Assembly (NCBI GenBank): GCA_910585415.1 | Contig: CAJUDT010000004.1 | Location: 1-57,431 of the forward strand | From: an uncultured Flavonifractor sp. | Lineage (GTDB): Bacteria; Bacillota; Clostridia; Oscillospirales; Oscillospiraceae | Length of the DNA stretch: 57,431 nt | Direction: 5' to 3' | Program-made: the position numbers and the translations under genes | Shown: in pieces, positions 46,917 through 54,562 of the stretch | Numbering within the stretch: the first letter of the stretch is position 1 | Layout: the number at the start of each line of letters is the position of its first letter | The notes under the pieces: generated by a model | What the model was told of the DNA's origin: nothing | What the model saw: only the letters and a program-made list of their open reading frames with translations | Database searches by the model: none

Positions 46917-48008
46917 GTGTCCATCAATGAAATTATCGTATATCTGATGGTGATTTTTATGGCCATCGGAGCGGTTGACCGCATCCTGGGAGGCCGTCTG
47001 GGCCTGGGGGAGCAGTTCGAGGAGGGAATTACCGCCATGGGCTCCCTGGCCCTGTCCATGGTGGGTATCATCTGTCTGGCCCCGGTGCTCTCCCGGGTGC
47101 TGGGCCCGGTGGTGACGCCGGTTTACCGCCTCCTGGGGGCCGACCCGGCCATGTTTGCCGGAACCATCCTGGCCAACGACATGGGGGGAGCCCCTCTGGC
47201 CCAGGAGCTGGCCCTGACCCCGGAGGCGGGGCGGTTTGCCGGGCTCATTGTGGCCTCCATGCTGGGGGCTACCATCGTGTTCACCATTCCCGTGGGCCTG
47301 GGCATCATTCGGGCGGAGGACCGGCCCTATCTGGCCTCCGGCGTGCTGGCCGGCGTGATTACGGTGCCGGTGGGGAGCTTCGCGGGGGGCGTGCTGGCGG
47401 GCTTCCCGGTGGGGATGGTCCTGCGCAATTTGATTCCCATTGCGCTGATTGCCGTACTCATCGCCCTGGGCCTGTGGCTGATTCCCAACGGCATGGTGAA
47501 GGGCTTTCAGGTGTTCGGCAAGGCGGTGGTGATTGTCATCACCGTCGGTCTGGCTGCGGCCATTGTGGAAAAGCTCACCCCGCTGACCCTCATTCCCGGC
47601 ATGAATCCCATTGAGGAGGGCATCGCCGTGGTGGGGGACATCGCCCTGGTGCTGGCGGGGGCCTTTCCGCTGGTGTACGTGATTACCAAGGTGTTCAAAA
47701 AGCCCCTGCTGGCCCTGGGGCGGGTGCTGGGGATGAACGACGTGTCGGCGGCGGGACTGGTGGCCACCCTGGCCAACGATATTCCCATGTTCCAGATGTT
47801 CCACGAGATGGACCGCCGGGGCAAGGTAATCAACGTGGCCTTTGCGGTGTCGGCGGCCTTTGTGTTCGGGGATCACCTGGGGTTCACCGCCGGGTTTGAC
47901 GCGGAGATGATTCTCCCCATGATTGTGGGCAAGCTGGTGGGGGGCATTGGCGGCATTCTGGTGGCCATGGTGCTCACCCGGAAGGAAACGGAGGGGGCCC
48001 ATGGATAG
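46917..48008 (+). CDS. eutH: Ethanolamine permease EutH
   Basis: 363 residues with about ten hydrophobic segments. Signature stretches are ANDMGGAPLAQELALTPEAGRFAGLIVASMLGATIVFTIPVGLGI, EEGIAVVGDIALVLAGAFPLVYV and ATLANDIPMFQMFHEMDRRGKVINVAFAVSAAFVFGDHLGFTAGF. EutH brings ethanolamine into the cell when it is scarce or protonated. The GTG start follows AAAGGGG and lies 18 bases after the previous stop; the stop overlaps eutQ by eight bases. Confidence 0.94.
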   Translation: MSINEIIVYLMVIFMAIGAVDRILGGRLGLGEQFEEGITAMGSLALSMVGIICLAPVLSRVLGPVVTPVYRLLGADPAMFAGTILANDMGGAPLAQELALTPEAGRFAGLIVASMLGATIVFTIPVGLGIIRAEDRPYLASGVLAGVITVPVGSFAGGVLAGFPVGMVLRNLIPIALIAVLIALGLWLIPNGMVKGFQVFGKAVVIVITVGLAAAIVEKLTPLTLIPGMNPIEEGIAVVGDIALVLAGAFPLVYVITKVFKKPLLALGRVLGMNDVSAAGLVATLANDIPMFQMFHEMDRRGKVINVAFAVSAAFVFGDHLGFTAGFDAEMILPMIVGKLVGGIGGILVAMVLTRKETEGAHG

Positions 48009-48426
48009 GCAGGCGCTGGAACAGATGGTCCGTCAAATGCTCCTGGAGCGGCTGGGCGGAGGGGCCCACGGGGTCCGGGCGGTGAAGGTCCCGGCCCTGG
48101 GTGTGGACGAGTCCCACCGGCTGGACACCGGCCGGGCAGGGGACCGGGTGTATACCCGCGACCTGTTCACCCTTCAGGAGAGCCCCCGGCTGGGGGCGGG
48201 GATTATGGAAATGACGGATACGGCCTTCCCCTGGACACTGAACTATGACGAGATGGACTATGTTATCAGCGGACGGCTGGATATCCTCATCAACGGGGAC
48301 AAAATCTCCGCCGGACCGGGGGAGCTGCTCTATATTCCCAAGGGGAGCAGCATTCAGTTTTCCGTCACTGGACACGCCCGGTTCCTGTACTTCGTGTACC
48401 CCGCCGACTGGCAGAAGCAGGCATAA
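48001..48426 (+). CDS. eutQ: Cupin protein EutQ
   Basis: 141 residues. The N-terminal helix MDRQALEQMVRQMLLERLGG is amphipathic like lumen-targeting tags, then a cupin barrel follows (YDEMDYVISGRLDILINGDKISAGPGELLYIPKGSSIQFSV). EutQ of Salmonella has been reported to have acetate kinase activity and to help compartment assembly; here it may finish the route from acetyl phosphate to acetate plus ATP. The ATG was chosen over an upstream one read in another part of eutH; it overlaps eutH by eight bases. Last gene of the operon. Confidence 0.9.
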   Translation: MDRQALEQMVRQMLLERLGGGAHGVRAVKVPALGVDESHRLDTGRAGDRVYTRDLFTLQESPRLGAGIMEMTDTAFPWTLNYDEMDYVISGRLDILINGDKISAGPGELLYIPKGSSIQFSVTGHARFLYFVYPADWQKQA

Positions 48427-48472
48427 AAAAGCGGTCCCCGCCGTCTCTGATTGGACGGCGGGGACCGCTTTT
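48427..48472. terminator. Bidirectional terminator at the end of the eut operon
   Basis: A perfect 19-bp stem (AAAAGCGGTCCCCGCCGTC and complement) with an eight-base loop lies between the convergent eutQ and dpaB genes. A-rich and T-rich feet allow function for both. Confidence 0.9.
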
Positions 48473-48475
48473 CGG

Positions 48476-49063
48476 TTATGCCCCCAGCGGAGCCAAAAGC
48501 ACCGGCTGGAGCTGCTGCCCCCGAAGGGCCGCGTCGATGGTTTCCGGCACCAGGGAGAAGTCGGCCACCAGAGAGGTGGGCTTTTCCGCCGGGTCGTCCT
48601 GCCGGAAGGGGACAAAATAGACATGCTTTTTGTCCAGCAGCGCCCCGATGTTTTTGGCGCTGGCGGACAGGCCGTCGTTGGTGGCCACGGCCAGCACCAC
48701 CGGCCCGCCGCAGCGCAGGTGGGCCTTGGCGGCCATGGTCACGGCGGTGTCGGTGATGCCGCAGGCCAGCTTGCCCAGGGTGTTCCCGGTGCAGGGGCAG
48801 ATTACCAGTACATCCAGCAGCCCCTTGGGGCCGATGGGCTCGGCCTTGGCGATGCTGTCGATGACCCTCCTGTCGCAGATGCGCTCCATTTCCCGCAGGT
48901 GGTCATGGGCATTGCCGAAACGGGTGTCGATGTCCACACCCGACGGAGAGACGATGGGGGTCACGTCGCCGTATCGGGCCTTGACCCGCTCCAACGTCTC
49001 CAGGGCCTTGGCGTAAGTACAGAAGGAGCCGCAGAAGGCGAACCCCACTTTGATGGAATCCAT
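48476..49063 (-). CDS. dpaB: Dipicolinate synthase subunit B
   Basis: 195 residues, a flavoprotein-like fold starting IKVGFAFCGSFCTYAKALETLERVK. CPCTGNTLGKLACGITDTAVTMAAKAHLR and VLAVATNDGLSASAKNIGALLDKKHVYFVPFRQDDP are typical of SpoVFB/DpaB. With DpaA it oxidises dihydrodipicolinate to dipicolinic acid for the spore core. The ATG was selected because GGGAG lies seven bases upstream; the GTG two codons earlier is too close. It begins four bases before the dpaA stop is passed, so the pair is coupled. Confidence 0.93.
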   Translation of the reverse strand: MDSIKVGFAFCGSFCTYAKALETLERVKARYGDVTPIVSPSGVDIDTRFGNAHDHLREMERICDRRVIDSIAKAEPIGPKGLLDVLVICPCTGNTLGKLACGITDTAVTMAAKAHLRCGGPVVLAVATNDGLSASAKNIGALLDKKHVYFVPFRQDDPAEKPTSLVADFSLVPETIDAALRGQQLQPVLLAPLGA

Positions 49064-49065
49064 AG

Positions 49066-49938
49066 TCACACTCCCAACTCGTGTAGGATGTTGTAGATGG
49101 TGGTCTTGATGCTCCGCCCGGCGGTGACCGGAGCCACCTTCCCAGGCAGCGAGAGGGCCCAGACCACCTTGACCCCCAGCTGGGCCGCAGCCTCCAGGTC
49201 CACCCCGCCGGGCTTGGAGGCCAAATCAATGACCAGACAGCCGCTTTGGAGGTCCTCCAGCCCCTTCCGGTCCAGAACCCGGGCGGGGACGGTGTTGACC
49301 ACCAGGTCGTAGCAGCACAGCCAGCCCTCCAGCTGCCCGGTGTGCTCAATGCCGTACCCGCAGCTTTCCGCCCAGGCCAGGTCGGCATATTTCCGGGCGG
49401 CCACACTGACCTTGGCCCCCAGGGCCGCCAGCCGCTGGGACAGCGCCCGGCCCAGCCGCCCGTATCCAATGACCAGGGCACGGGCCCCGTGGATGGTGAT
49501 GGGCAGCTCCTCCATGGCAATCTGAATGGCCCCCTCGGCGGTGGGCACGGCGTTGGCCACGGCCAGCTCTTCCCGGGCAAAGTAGTCATGGAGGGTGAGC
49601 CCCCGGTCAGCGGCCATTGCGGCCACCTGGGGACGGACCATCCCCGCGCAGATGACCTGACTGGGCCGCAGGGCGTCCAGCAGGTGGGACAGGGGATGCC
49701 GCCCCGCCGAGAGGGGGGCGTTGAGCAAACTCCCCTCCCCCGCCGCCGGCAGGGGGAGCACCACGCAGTCGGCCAGACGCATATCCGCCGTGGTTTCCTC
49801 CAGATGGGCGCCGGGTATGGTCCCCAGCCGCTCCAGTCCAAAGGTATGTACACTGTGTCCGTCCTCCGCCAGCAGCTCGGCCAGCTTGGCCTGGCGCATG
49901 TCGCCCCCGGCTACCCAGATATTCAGCTCTTGTCTCAT
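49066..49938 (-). CDS. dpaA: Dipicolinate synthase subunit A
   Basis: 290 residues. It starts MRQELNIWVAGGDMRQAKLAELLAEDGHSVHTFGLERL, typical DpaA. The Rossmann NAD(P)-binding loop is ALVIGYGRLGRALSQRLAALGAKVSVAAR, followed by GYGIEHTG and VIDLASKPGGVDLEAAAQLGVKVVWALSLPGKVAPVTAGRSI. In sporulating Bacilli and Clostridia the gene is expressed in the mother cell (sigma K or, where absent, other sigma factors). AGGGGGAGC precedes the ATG. No sigma-A promoter was found upstream, consistent with developmental control. Confidence 0.94.
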   Translation of the reverse strand: MRQELNIWVAGGDMRQAKLAELLAEDGHSVHTFGLERLGTIPGAHLEETTADMRLADCVVLPLPAAGEGSLLNAPLSAGRHPLSHLLDALRPSQVICAGMVRPQVAAMAADRGLTLHDYFAREELAVANAVPTAEGAIQIAMEELPITIHGARALVIGYGRLGRALSQRLAALGAKVSVAARKYADLAWAESCGYGIEHTGQLEGWLCCYDLVVNTVPARVLDRKGLEDLQSGCLVIDLASKPGGVDLEAAAQLGVKVVWALSLPGKVAPVTAGRSIKTTIYNILHELGV

Positions 49939-50002
49939 AGCGCTCCCCCTCCGTATTCGGACTATCCCATCCTATTCCGCCGCCGGAAAAGGGTGCGGCA
50001 AA

Positions 50003-50044
50003 AAAACGGACCCGAGCGCCCAGGGCGGGGCTCAGGTCCGTTTT
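50003..50044 (-). terminator. Terminator of the small membrane protein gene
   Basis: Read on the minus strand, AAAACGGACC pairs with GGTCCGTTTT, with an inner GAGC/GCTC pairing, followed by a run of seven to eight T. It separates the small gene from dpaA. Confidence 0.8.
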
Positions 50045-50068
50045 CGGTGGGGCGGGGGAGTCCCGGCT

Positions 50069-50284
50069 TCAGCAGCCTTCCTCCCAGTCGGTGCAGTCGG
50101 TAAAGTCGGCGTAGTCGTCCTCCTCGTGACGGCAGGCGCACAGCTTCCACTCCGTCAGGGCGTCCTTGAGCCGCTCCGCCGCCGCCGCAATGCGCTCCCA
50201 GTTGACCGCCACCGCGTAGGCCGCGGCGCCGAGCAGGGCCAGCATTCCGGCCAGCTTGAGCAAACAAGCCAAAAACCTCTTCAT
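50069..50284 (-). CDS. Small Cys-rich single-span membrane protein
   Basis: 71 residues with AAGGAGG seven bases before the ATG. Residues 4-27 form one hydrophobic helix (FLACLLKLAGMLALLGAAAYAVAV). A helical region then carries ERIAAAAERLKDALTEW, and a very acidic Cys-containing tail ends CACRHEEDDYADFTDCTDWEEGC (four Cys, many Asp/Glu). A promoter and a terminator frame it, so it is a genuine monocistronic gene. I do not recognise a family. The tail could bind a metal or form disulfides. Confidence 0.7.
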   Translation of the reverse strand: MKRFLACLLKLAGMLALLGAAAYAVAVNWERIAAAAERLKDALTEWKLCACRHEEDDYADFTDCTDWEEGC

Positions 50285-50332
50285 GATTGGGCCTCCTTCT
50301 GTTCATCCTGTGGGGTTTTCCTCACTTATATC

Positions 50333-50361
50333 AGTGTACACGCTTTCCGGGAAAAAAACAA
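50333..50361 (-). promoter_or_regulatory. Promoter of the small membrane protein gene
   Basis: On the minus strand TTGTTT and TACACT are separated by 17 bases, 49 bases before the ATG. Confidence 0.65.
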
Positions 50362-50363
50362 GC

Positions 50364-50540
50364 CAGCTTGGCAGAAAAGTTCCGCCAGAACTTTTCTGCC
50401 GAGCTGATGAAACTTTTAGAACCTTTGAAAAAGTTCTAAAAGTTTGTGATTCCGACGTGAAAGAAAACCCTGACGGTTTTCTTTCACACTATCTTTCCCT
50501 CCGAATCCTTCGGTCAAAGTGTTTTTTCAACTGTCTGAAG
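50364..50540. repeat. Three consecutive perfect hairpins plus shared 45-base repeat
   Basis: Hairpin 1 (50364-50406) has a 19-bp stem with one G-T pair, hairpin 2 (50410-50445) is AAACTTTTAGAAC/GTTCTAAAAGTTT, and hairpin 3 (50457-50487) is GTGAAAGAAAACC/GGTTTTCTTTCAC. The 45-base block at 50493-50537 also occurs at 20226. Hairpin 1 resembles the CCAGCTTG...CAAGCTGG structure at 52894. This element fills most of the 398-base gene-free gap between the small protein and asp23; the rest holds only the two promoters. Confidence 0.65.
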
Positions 50541-50573
50541 CGTCCAATTTTACGCAGGGCAAACTTTTTTCCC

Positions 50574-50602
50574 TTGTATTTTGGAGGAAAATAGAATACA
50601 AT
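50574..50602 (+). promoter_or_regulatory. Promoter of the Asp23-FakA operon
   Basis: TTGTAT and TACAAT are separated by 17 bases, about 80 bases before the Asp23 ATG. Confidence 0.75.
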
Positions 50603-50682
50603 AAGAGAACGAATGAAAAGAAACCCGCCTGCACCCCTGGCGCGGACGGCTGCTCAAAAGACCCCAGGAAAGGAAGGGAAGT

Positions 50683-51033
50683 ATGAAGCTGCATACCGAC
50701 AAGGGAGAAATCACCATCAGCAGTGAGGTGTTCACCCACATCACCGGCGCCGCCGCCACCAACTGCTACGGCGTCAAAGGCATGGCCATCCGCTCCGCCA
50801 AGGACGGCCTGGTTCATCTGCTCCGGCGGGAGGCTATGGATAAGGGCGTCAAGGTCACCCATCACGACGACAGCTCCGTCTCCATTGAGCTCCACATCAT
50901 GGTGGACAACGGAGTGAATCTGATGGCGGTCAGCCGCTCTATCATGAGCGAGGTGCGTTATATCGTCAGCCGCTCCACCGGGGCCCAGGTGCGCAATGTT
51001 GATGTGTGCATCGACTCCATGGTCATCGGTTGA
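50683..51033 (+). CDS. Asp23/Gls24-family protein
   Basis: 116 residues. KGEITISSEVFTHITGAAATNCYGVKGM and the C-terminal VDNGVNLMAVSRSIMSEVRYIVSRSTGAQVRNVDVCIDSMV are characteristic of the YloU branch of the Asp23 family. Members are small envelope-associated proteins linked to cell-wall stress. The gene lies directly before the fakA homologue, the conserved yloU-yloV pair of Firmicutes. AGGAAGGGAAGT precedes the ATG. Confidence 0.92.
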   Translation: MKLHTDKGEITISSEVFTHITGAAATNCYGVKGMAIRSAKDGLVHLLRREAMDKGVKVTHHDDSSVSIELHIMVDNGVNLMAVSRSIMSEVRYIVSRSTGAQVRNVDVCIDSMVIG

Positions 51034-51068
51034 GCGCGCCGCTGTCATCGAAAGGAAGGAACACAGAC

Positions 51069-52757
51069 ATGAGAGAGTGTATCGACGGCGCCGCCCTGGC
51101 CCAGGCCATCATTCACGCCGCAGCCTCCATCAATCTGCAAAAGCAGCAGATCAATGAACTGAATGTTTTCCCGGTTCCCGATGGGGACACCGGCACCAAC
51201 ATGAGCCTCACCATCGCCACCGCCGCTGCGGAGCTCCGCCGCCGCCAGCCCAAGACGGCGGGGGAAACGGCCTCTGTGACCGCCTCCGCCCTGCTGCGGG
51301 GGGCCCGCGGGAACTCGGGGGTCATTCTGTCCCTGCTCTTCCGGGGCTTCGGCAAGGCCGTCAAGGACAAGGACGCCATTGACGGGCGGGATTTGGCCAT
51401 CGCCCTGGACTTCGGCGTAGCCGCCGCCTACAAGGCGGTTATGAAGCCCGCCGAGGGCACCATCTTGACGGTGTCCCGTCTGGCCGCCGCCAAGGCCGCC
51501 GCCGCCGCCCGGGAGACGCCCCAGGACCCGGAGGCCGTGCTGGAAGCCGCCATTGCCGAGGGCGAGCTCGCCCTGGCCGACACCATCAACCAAAACCCCG
51601 TGCTGAAAAAGGCCGGTGTGGTGGATGCCGGCGGCAAGGGTTTTCTGGCCATCCTCCAGGGAATGCTGGATTCCCTGCGGGGACTCCCCCTGCCCGAGGG
51701 GGGGGACGAGGCCCCCGTGGAGCGGGAGAAGGCGGACTTCGCCGCCCTCAGCGACGAGGAAATCACCTTTGCCTTTGACACGGTGTTCATCGTCCGCAAG
51801 ACGGAGGAAAAGCCCCTGGAGCCCCTGCGGGCCTATCTGAACAGCATCGGGGACAGTCTGGTCATCGGCGAGAGCGACGACGCCTTCAAGGTCCATGTCC
51901 ATACCAACACCCCCGGTCTGGCCCTGGAGGAAGCCCAGAAATACGGCACCCTGGAGCTGGCCAAGATTGAGAACATGCGCACCCAGCGGGACGATCTGGC
52001 CGCCGGGCGGCACGTCCAGAGCACCGACGACCTGGACGACAGCGAGCTGCCCCCTTCCTCCGAGGAGCGCCAGGGCCGTTCCATTGCCCCGCCGGAGAAA
52101 AAGTACGGCGTGGTCGCCGTAGCCGCTGGAAAGGGTCTGGCGGACGTGTTCCGGGACCTGGGGGCCGACGGGGTTATCAGCGGCGGACAGACCATGAACC
52201 CCTCCACCGAGGACATCATGCGGGAGATTGACAAGACCCCGGCGGAAATCGTCTACGTGCTGCCCAACAACAAGAACATCATCATGGCCGCCCAGCAGTG
52301 CGTCCCCCTGGCCGAGGGGAAGCGGGTGGTGGTCCTGCCCACCAAGACCGTGCCCCAGGGCATTTCCGCCCTGATGGTCCTGGACCCCGAGGGGGAAGAG
52401 GGGGACAATACCGCCGCCATGAGCGAGGCCCTGAGCACCGTCGCCACCTCTGAGATTACCTACGCCGCCCGTGACTCCGATTTCGGCGGCTTCGCCATCA
52501 AGCGGGGGGATTATCTGGCCCTGTCGGAGCACCAGCTTTTCGGTACTGACCGAAAACTGGATAAGCTCCTGAAACGCCTGGCGGAGGCCCAGCCGCAGCA
52601 GGAGGCGGAGTTTATCAACATCTTCTATGGAGAGGACGTCACCGAGAAGGAGGCCCAAAAGGCCCTCAAGATTTTCAACGACGCCTGCCCCAACGCAGAA
52701 ATCACACTGCTGTCCGGGGGACAGCCGGTGTACTACTATATGATTTCCGCCGAGTAA
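51069..52757 (+). CDS. fakA: Fatty acid kinase FakA (DAK2/YloV family)
   Basis: 562 residues. An N-terminal DhaL kinase domain (about 1-200) has INELNVFPVPDGDTGTNMSLT, the Mg-ATP Asp cluster, and LLRGARGNSGVILSLLFRGF. A middle domain with HVHTNTPGLALEEAQKYG and a C-terminal DegV-like domain (VAVAAGKGLADVFRDLGADGVISGGQTMNPSTEDI) follow. FakA phosphorylates fatty acids presented by FakB (DegV) proteins so that they enter phospholipid synthesis; no fakB lies in this window. The ATG follows GAAAGGAAGGAAC; a start 21 codons earlier overlaps the asp23 end. Confidence 0.92.
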   Translation: MRECIDGAALAQAIIHAAASINLQKQQINELNVFPVPDGDTGTNMSLTIATAAAELRRRQPKTAGETASVTASALLRGARGNSGVILSLLFRGFGKAVKDKDAIDGRDLAIALDFGVAAAYKAVMKPAEGTILTVSRLAAAKAAAAARETPQDPEAVLEAAIAEGELALADTINQNPVLKKAGVVDAGGKGFLAILQGMLDSLRGLPLPEGGDEAPVEREKADFAALSDEEITFAFDTVFIVRKTEEKPLEPLRAYLNSIGDSLVIGESDDAFKVHVHTNTPGLALEEAQKYGTLELAKIENMRTQRDDLAAGRHVQSTDDLDDSELPPSSEERQGRSIAPPEKKYGVVAVAAGKGLADVFRDLGADGVISGGQTMNPSTEDIMREIDKTPAEIVYVLPNNKNIIMAAQQCVPLAEGKRVVVLPTKTVPQGISALMVLDPEGEEGDNTAAMSEALSTVATSEITYAARDSDFGGFAIKRGDYLALSEHQLFGTDRKLDKLLKRLAEAQPQQEAEFINIFYGEDVTEKEAQKALKIFNDACPNAEITLLSGGQPVYYYMISAE

Positions 52758-52765
52758 ATCCCATA

Positions 52766-52801
52766 CAGCCGGTCCCTCCGTCTACGCGGAGGGACCGGCT
52801 G
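52766..52801 (+). terminator. Hairpin after fakA
   Basis: A perfect 15-bp stem CAGCCGGTCCCTCCG/CGGAGGGACCGGCTG with a six-base loop lies eight bases after the stop. A T-run is lacking (TCGCTGTCG follows), so efficiency is uncertain. Confidence 0.65.
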
Positions 52802-52839
52802 TCGCTGTCGCCGTTTTGACGGAAAACCCGCCTCCGCGA

Positions 52840-52951
52840 TGGGAAAACACAGCGGTTTTCCCACTTGCTTTTTCAAAGGAAAGCCTTATAATACCAGCTT
52901 GTCAAAAAGGTCCTGCGGACTTTCCCGCCAAGCTGGTAGAATTAGTATAAT
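52840..52951 (+). repeat. Hairpin-rich repeat containing a possible promoter
   Basis: TGGGAAAAC/GTTTTCCCA forms one hairpin (52840-52863). CCAGCTTG/CAAGCTGG (52894-52936) forms a second, similar to hairpin 1 at 50364. The element ends GAATTAGTATAAT; TAGTATAAT is an extended -10 box (52946-52951) 38 bases before the MATE ATG, without a good -35. GAATTAGTATAA is also found at 16019, after the hairpin array there. Confidence 0.55.
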
Positions 52952-52988
52952 AAGCCGGTTGAAATAAGCAAGAAAGCAAGGTGCCCCT

Positions 52989-54359
52989 ATGGTAAAGACT
53001 GCCTCCGCGCCCCGTCCCGCCCTCCGGCGGCGGGGAGAGAACCCAATCGCCTCCCTGACCTGGCCCATTTTTATCGAGCTGCTCCTTCAGATGCTGGTGG
53101 GCAACGCCGATCAGATTATGGTGGGCTGGTATGACCCCAACAGTGTGGGGGCCATCGGCAACGCCAACCAAATTACAAACCTGCTGCTGATTGTGTTCTC
53201 GGTGGTGTGTACCGCCGCGACCATTCTCATCTCCCAGTACATCGGCGCGGAGGACACCCGCCGGGTCAACGAGACATATGCCGTCTCCCTGCTGGTCAAC
53301 GGCCTGTTCGGCCTGGGCATGGGCCTGCTGCTCATGGCTCTGTGCGGTCCCATCTTCACGTTGATGCAGGTGCCCCCGGAGATTTTTGGGGAAACCTGCC
53401 TGTATATCCGCATCATCGGCGGGGGCATGGTGTTCCAGTCGGTGTTCCTGACCTACACCGCCTTTTTCCGCAGCAGCCAGCTCATGAAGGAGAGTATGCT
53501 CATCTCCGTGGCGATGAACCTCCTGAATATCGCGGGCAACGCGGTGTTCATCAACGGGGCCTTTGGCCTGCCCGCCCTGGGCGCGGCGGGTGCGGCTCTG
53601 TCCAGCGACCTGTCCCGTATGGCCGGGGTGGTGCTGATTGCCCTGCGCTTCCGCCGCCGGTTCGGCCCGGTGCTCAAGCTGGACCTGCTGCGCCCCTTCC
53701 CCAGGGACCAGCTCCGCCGCCTGCTGCGCATTGGCCTGCCCACCGGCGGGGAGTCCCTGTCCTACGACCTGTCGCAAATCTGCATTCAGTCCATCTGCAA
53801 CGGCTTTACCCTCGCTGTCATCAATACACGGGTGTACGCCAATCTGTTTGCGATGCTCTCCTATATGTTCGCCTCGGCGGTGTCCCAGGCGGCTCAGGTG
53901 GTGGTCGCCCGGCTGATGGGAGCGGAAAAGACCGTGGAGACCAGCCGGAGCGTCAAGCGCACCCTCCTGGCGGCGGTGAGTATCTCCGCCCTGGTGTCCA
54001 CACTGCTTTGGGTGTTCTGCCGGCCCATGCTGGCCCTGTTCACCCAGGACGCGCAGGTGCTGGAGCTGTTCCAGGTCATTATGCTCATCGAAATCCCCCT
54101 GGAGCTGGGCCGGGCGGTCAATCTGGTCATGTGCCGCAGTCTTCAGGCCTGCGGGGACATCCGGTTCCCCATTACCATCTGCGTCATCAGCGCGTGGCTC
54201 ACCGCCGTGGGGGGAGGACTGCTGCTGGCCGTGGTCTTTGACCTGGGGCTTGTGGGGCTGTGGATTGCAATGGCCTGCGATGAGTGCCTGCGGGCGCTGC
54301 TCTTCCTCTGGCGCTGGCACGGCGGAGCCTGGAGCCGGAAACGGCTGTTGTCCATGTAA
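52989..54359 (+). CDS. MATE-family multidrug/Na+ efflux transporter
   Basis: 456 residues with 12 hydrophobic segments in two related halves. The first half begins NPIASLTWPIFIELLLQMLVGNADQIMVGWYDPNSVGAIGNANQI, the second LRIGLPTGGESLSYDLSQI. Ion-coupled exporters of this family remove cationic drugs or metabolites. The clostridial NorM/DinF-type sequence does not tell the substrate. The ribosome binding site is weak (AAGCAAGGTGCCCC). It is monocistronic with a terminator behind. Confidence 0.88.
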   Translation: MVKTASAPRPALRRRGENPIASLTWPIFIELLLQMLVGNADQIMVGWYDPNSVGAIGNANQITNLLLIVFSVVCTAATILISQYIGAEDTRRVNETYAVSLLVNGLFGLGMGLLLMALCGPIFTLMQVPPEIFGETCLYIRIIGGGMVFQSVFLTYTAFFRSSQLMKESMLISVAMNLLNIAGNAVFINGAFGLPALGAAGAALSSDLSRMAGVVLIALRFRRRFGPVLKLDLLRPFPRDQLRRLLRIGLPTGGESLSYDLSQICIQSICNGFTLAVINTRVYANLFAMLSYMFASAVSQAAQVVVARLMGAEKTVETSRSVKRTLLAAVSISALVSTLLWVFCRPMLALFTQDAQVLELFQVIMLIEIPLELGRAVNLVMCRSLQACGDIRFPITICVISAWLTAVGGGLLLAVVFDLGLVGLWIAMACDECLRALLFLWRWHGGAWSRKRLLSM

Positions 54360-54382
54360 CCTCGCTTCCCTGGACGCGAAAC

Positions 54383-54424
54383 GAAGCGGAGCCGGGACCC
54401 GTTTAGGGGGTCTGGCTCCGCTTT
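54383..54424 (+). terminator. Terminator of the MATE gene
   Basis: GAAGCGGAGCC and GGCTCCGCTTTC arms with an inner GGGACCC/GGGGGTC pairing and loop GTTTA are followed by CTATC; the T-run is short. Confidence 0.65.
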
Positions 54425-54481
54425 CCTATCAGTTTCGCAGTTTATTCACAATTTCCCCTTTTTTATTGGTGGTAAATGTGT

Positions 54482-54487
54482 TATACT
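54482..54487 (+). promoter_or_regulatory. -10 element of secA
   Basis: TATACT lies 75 bases before the secA ATG in an A/T-rich stretch. The only -35 candidate at 17 bases is a T-run, so assignment is tentative. Confidence 0.4.
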
Positions 54488-54562
54488 TCTAAACTGGTAA
54501 ATTCAATCCATTTGGCATCACGGCCCTACGGGGCTTGGAATCAGAAAGGTGAACAGATAACC

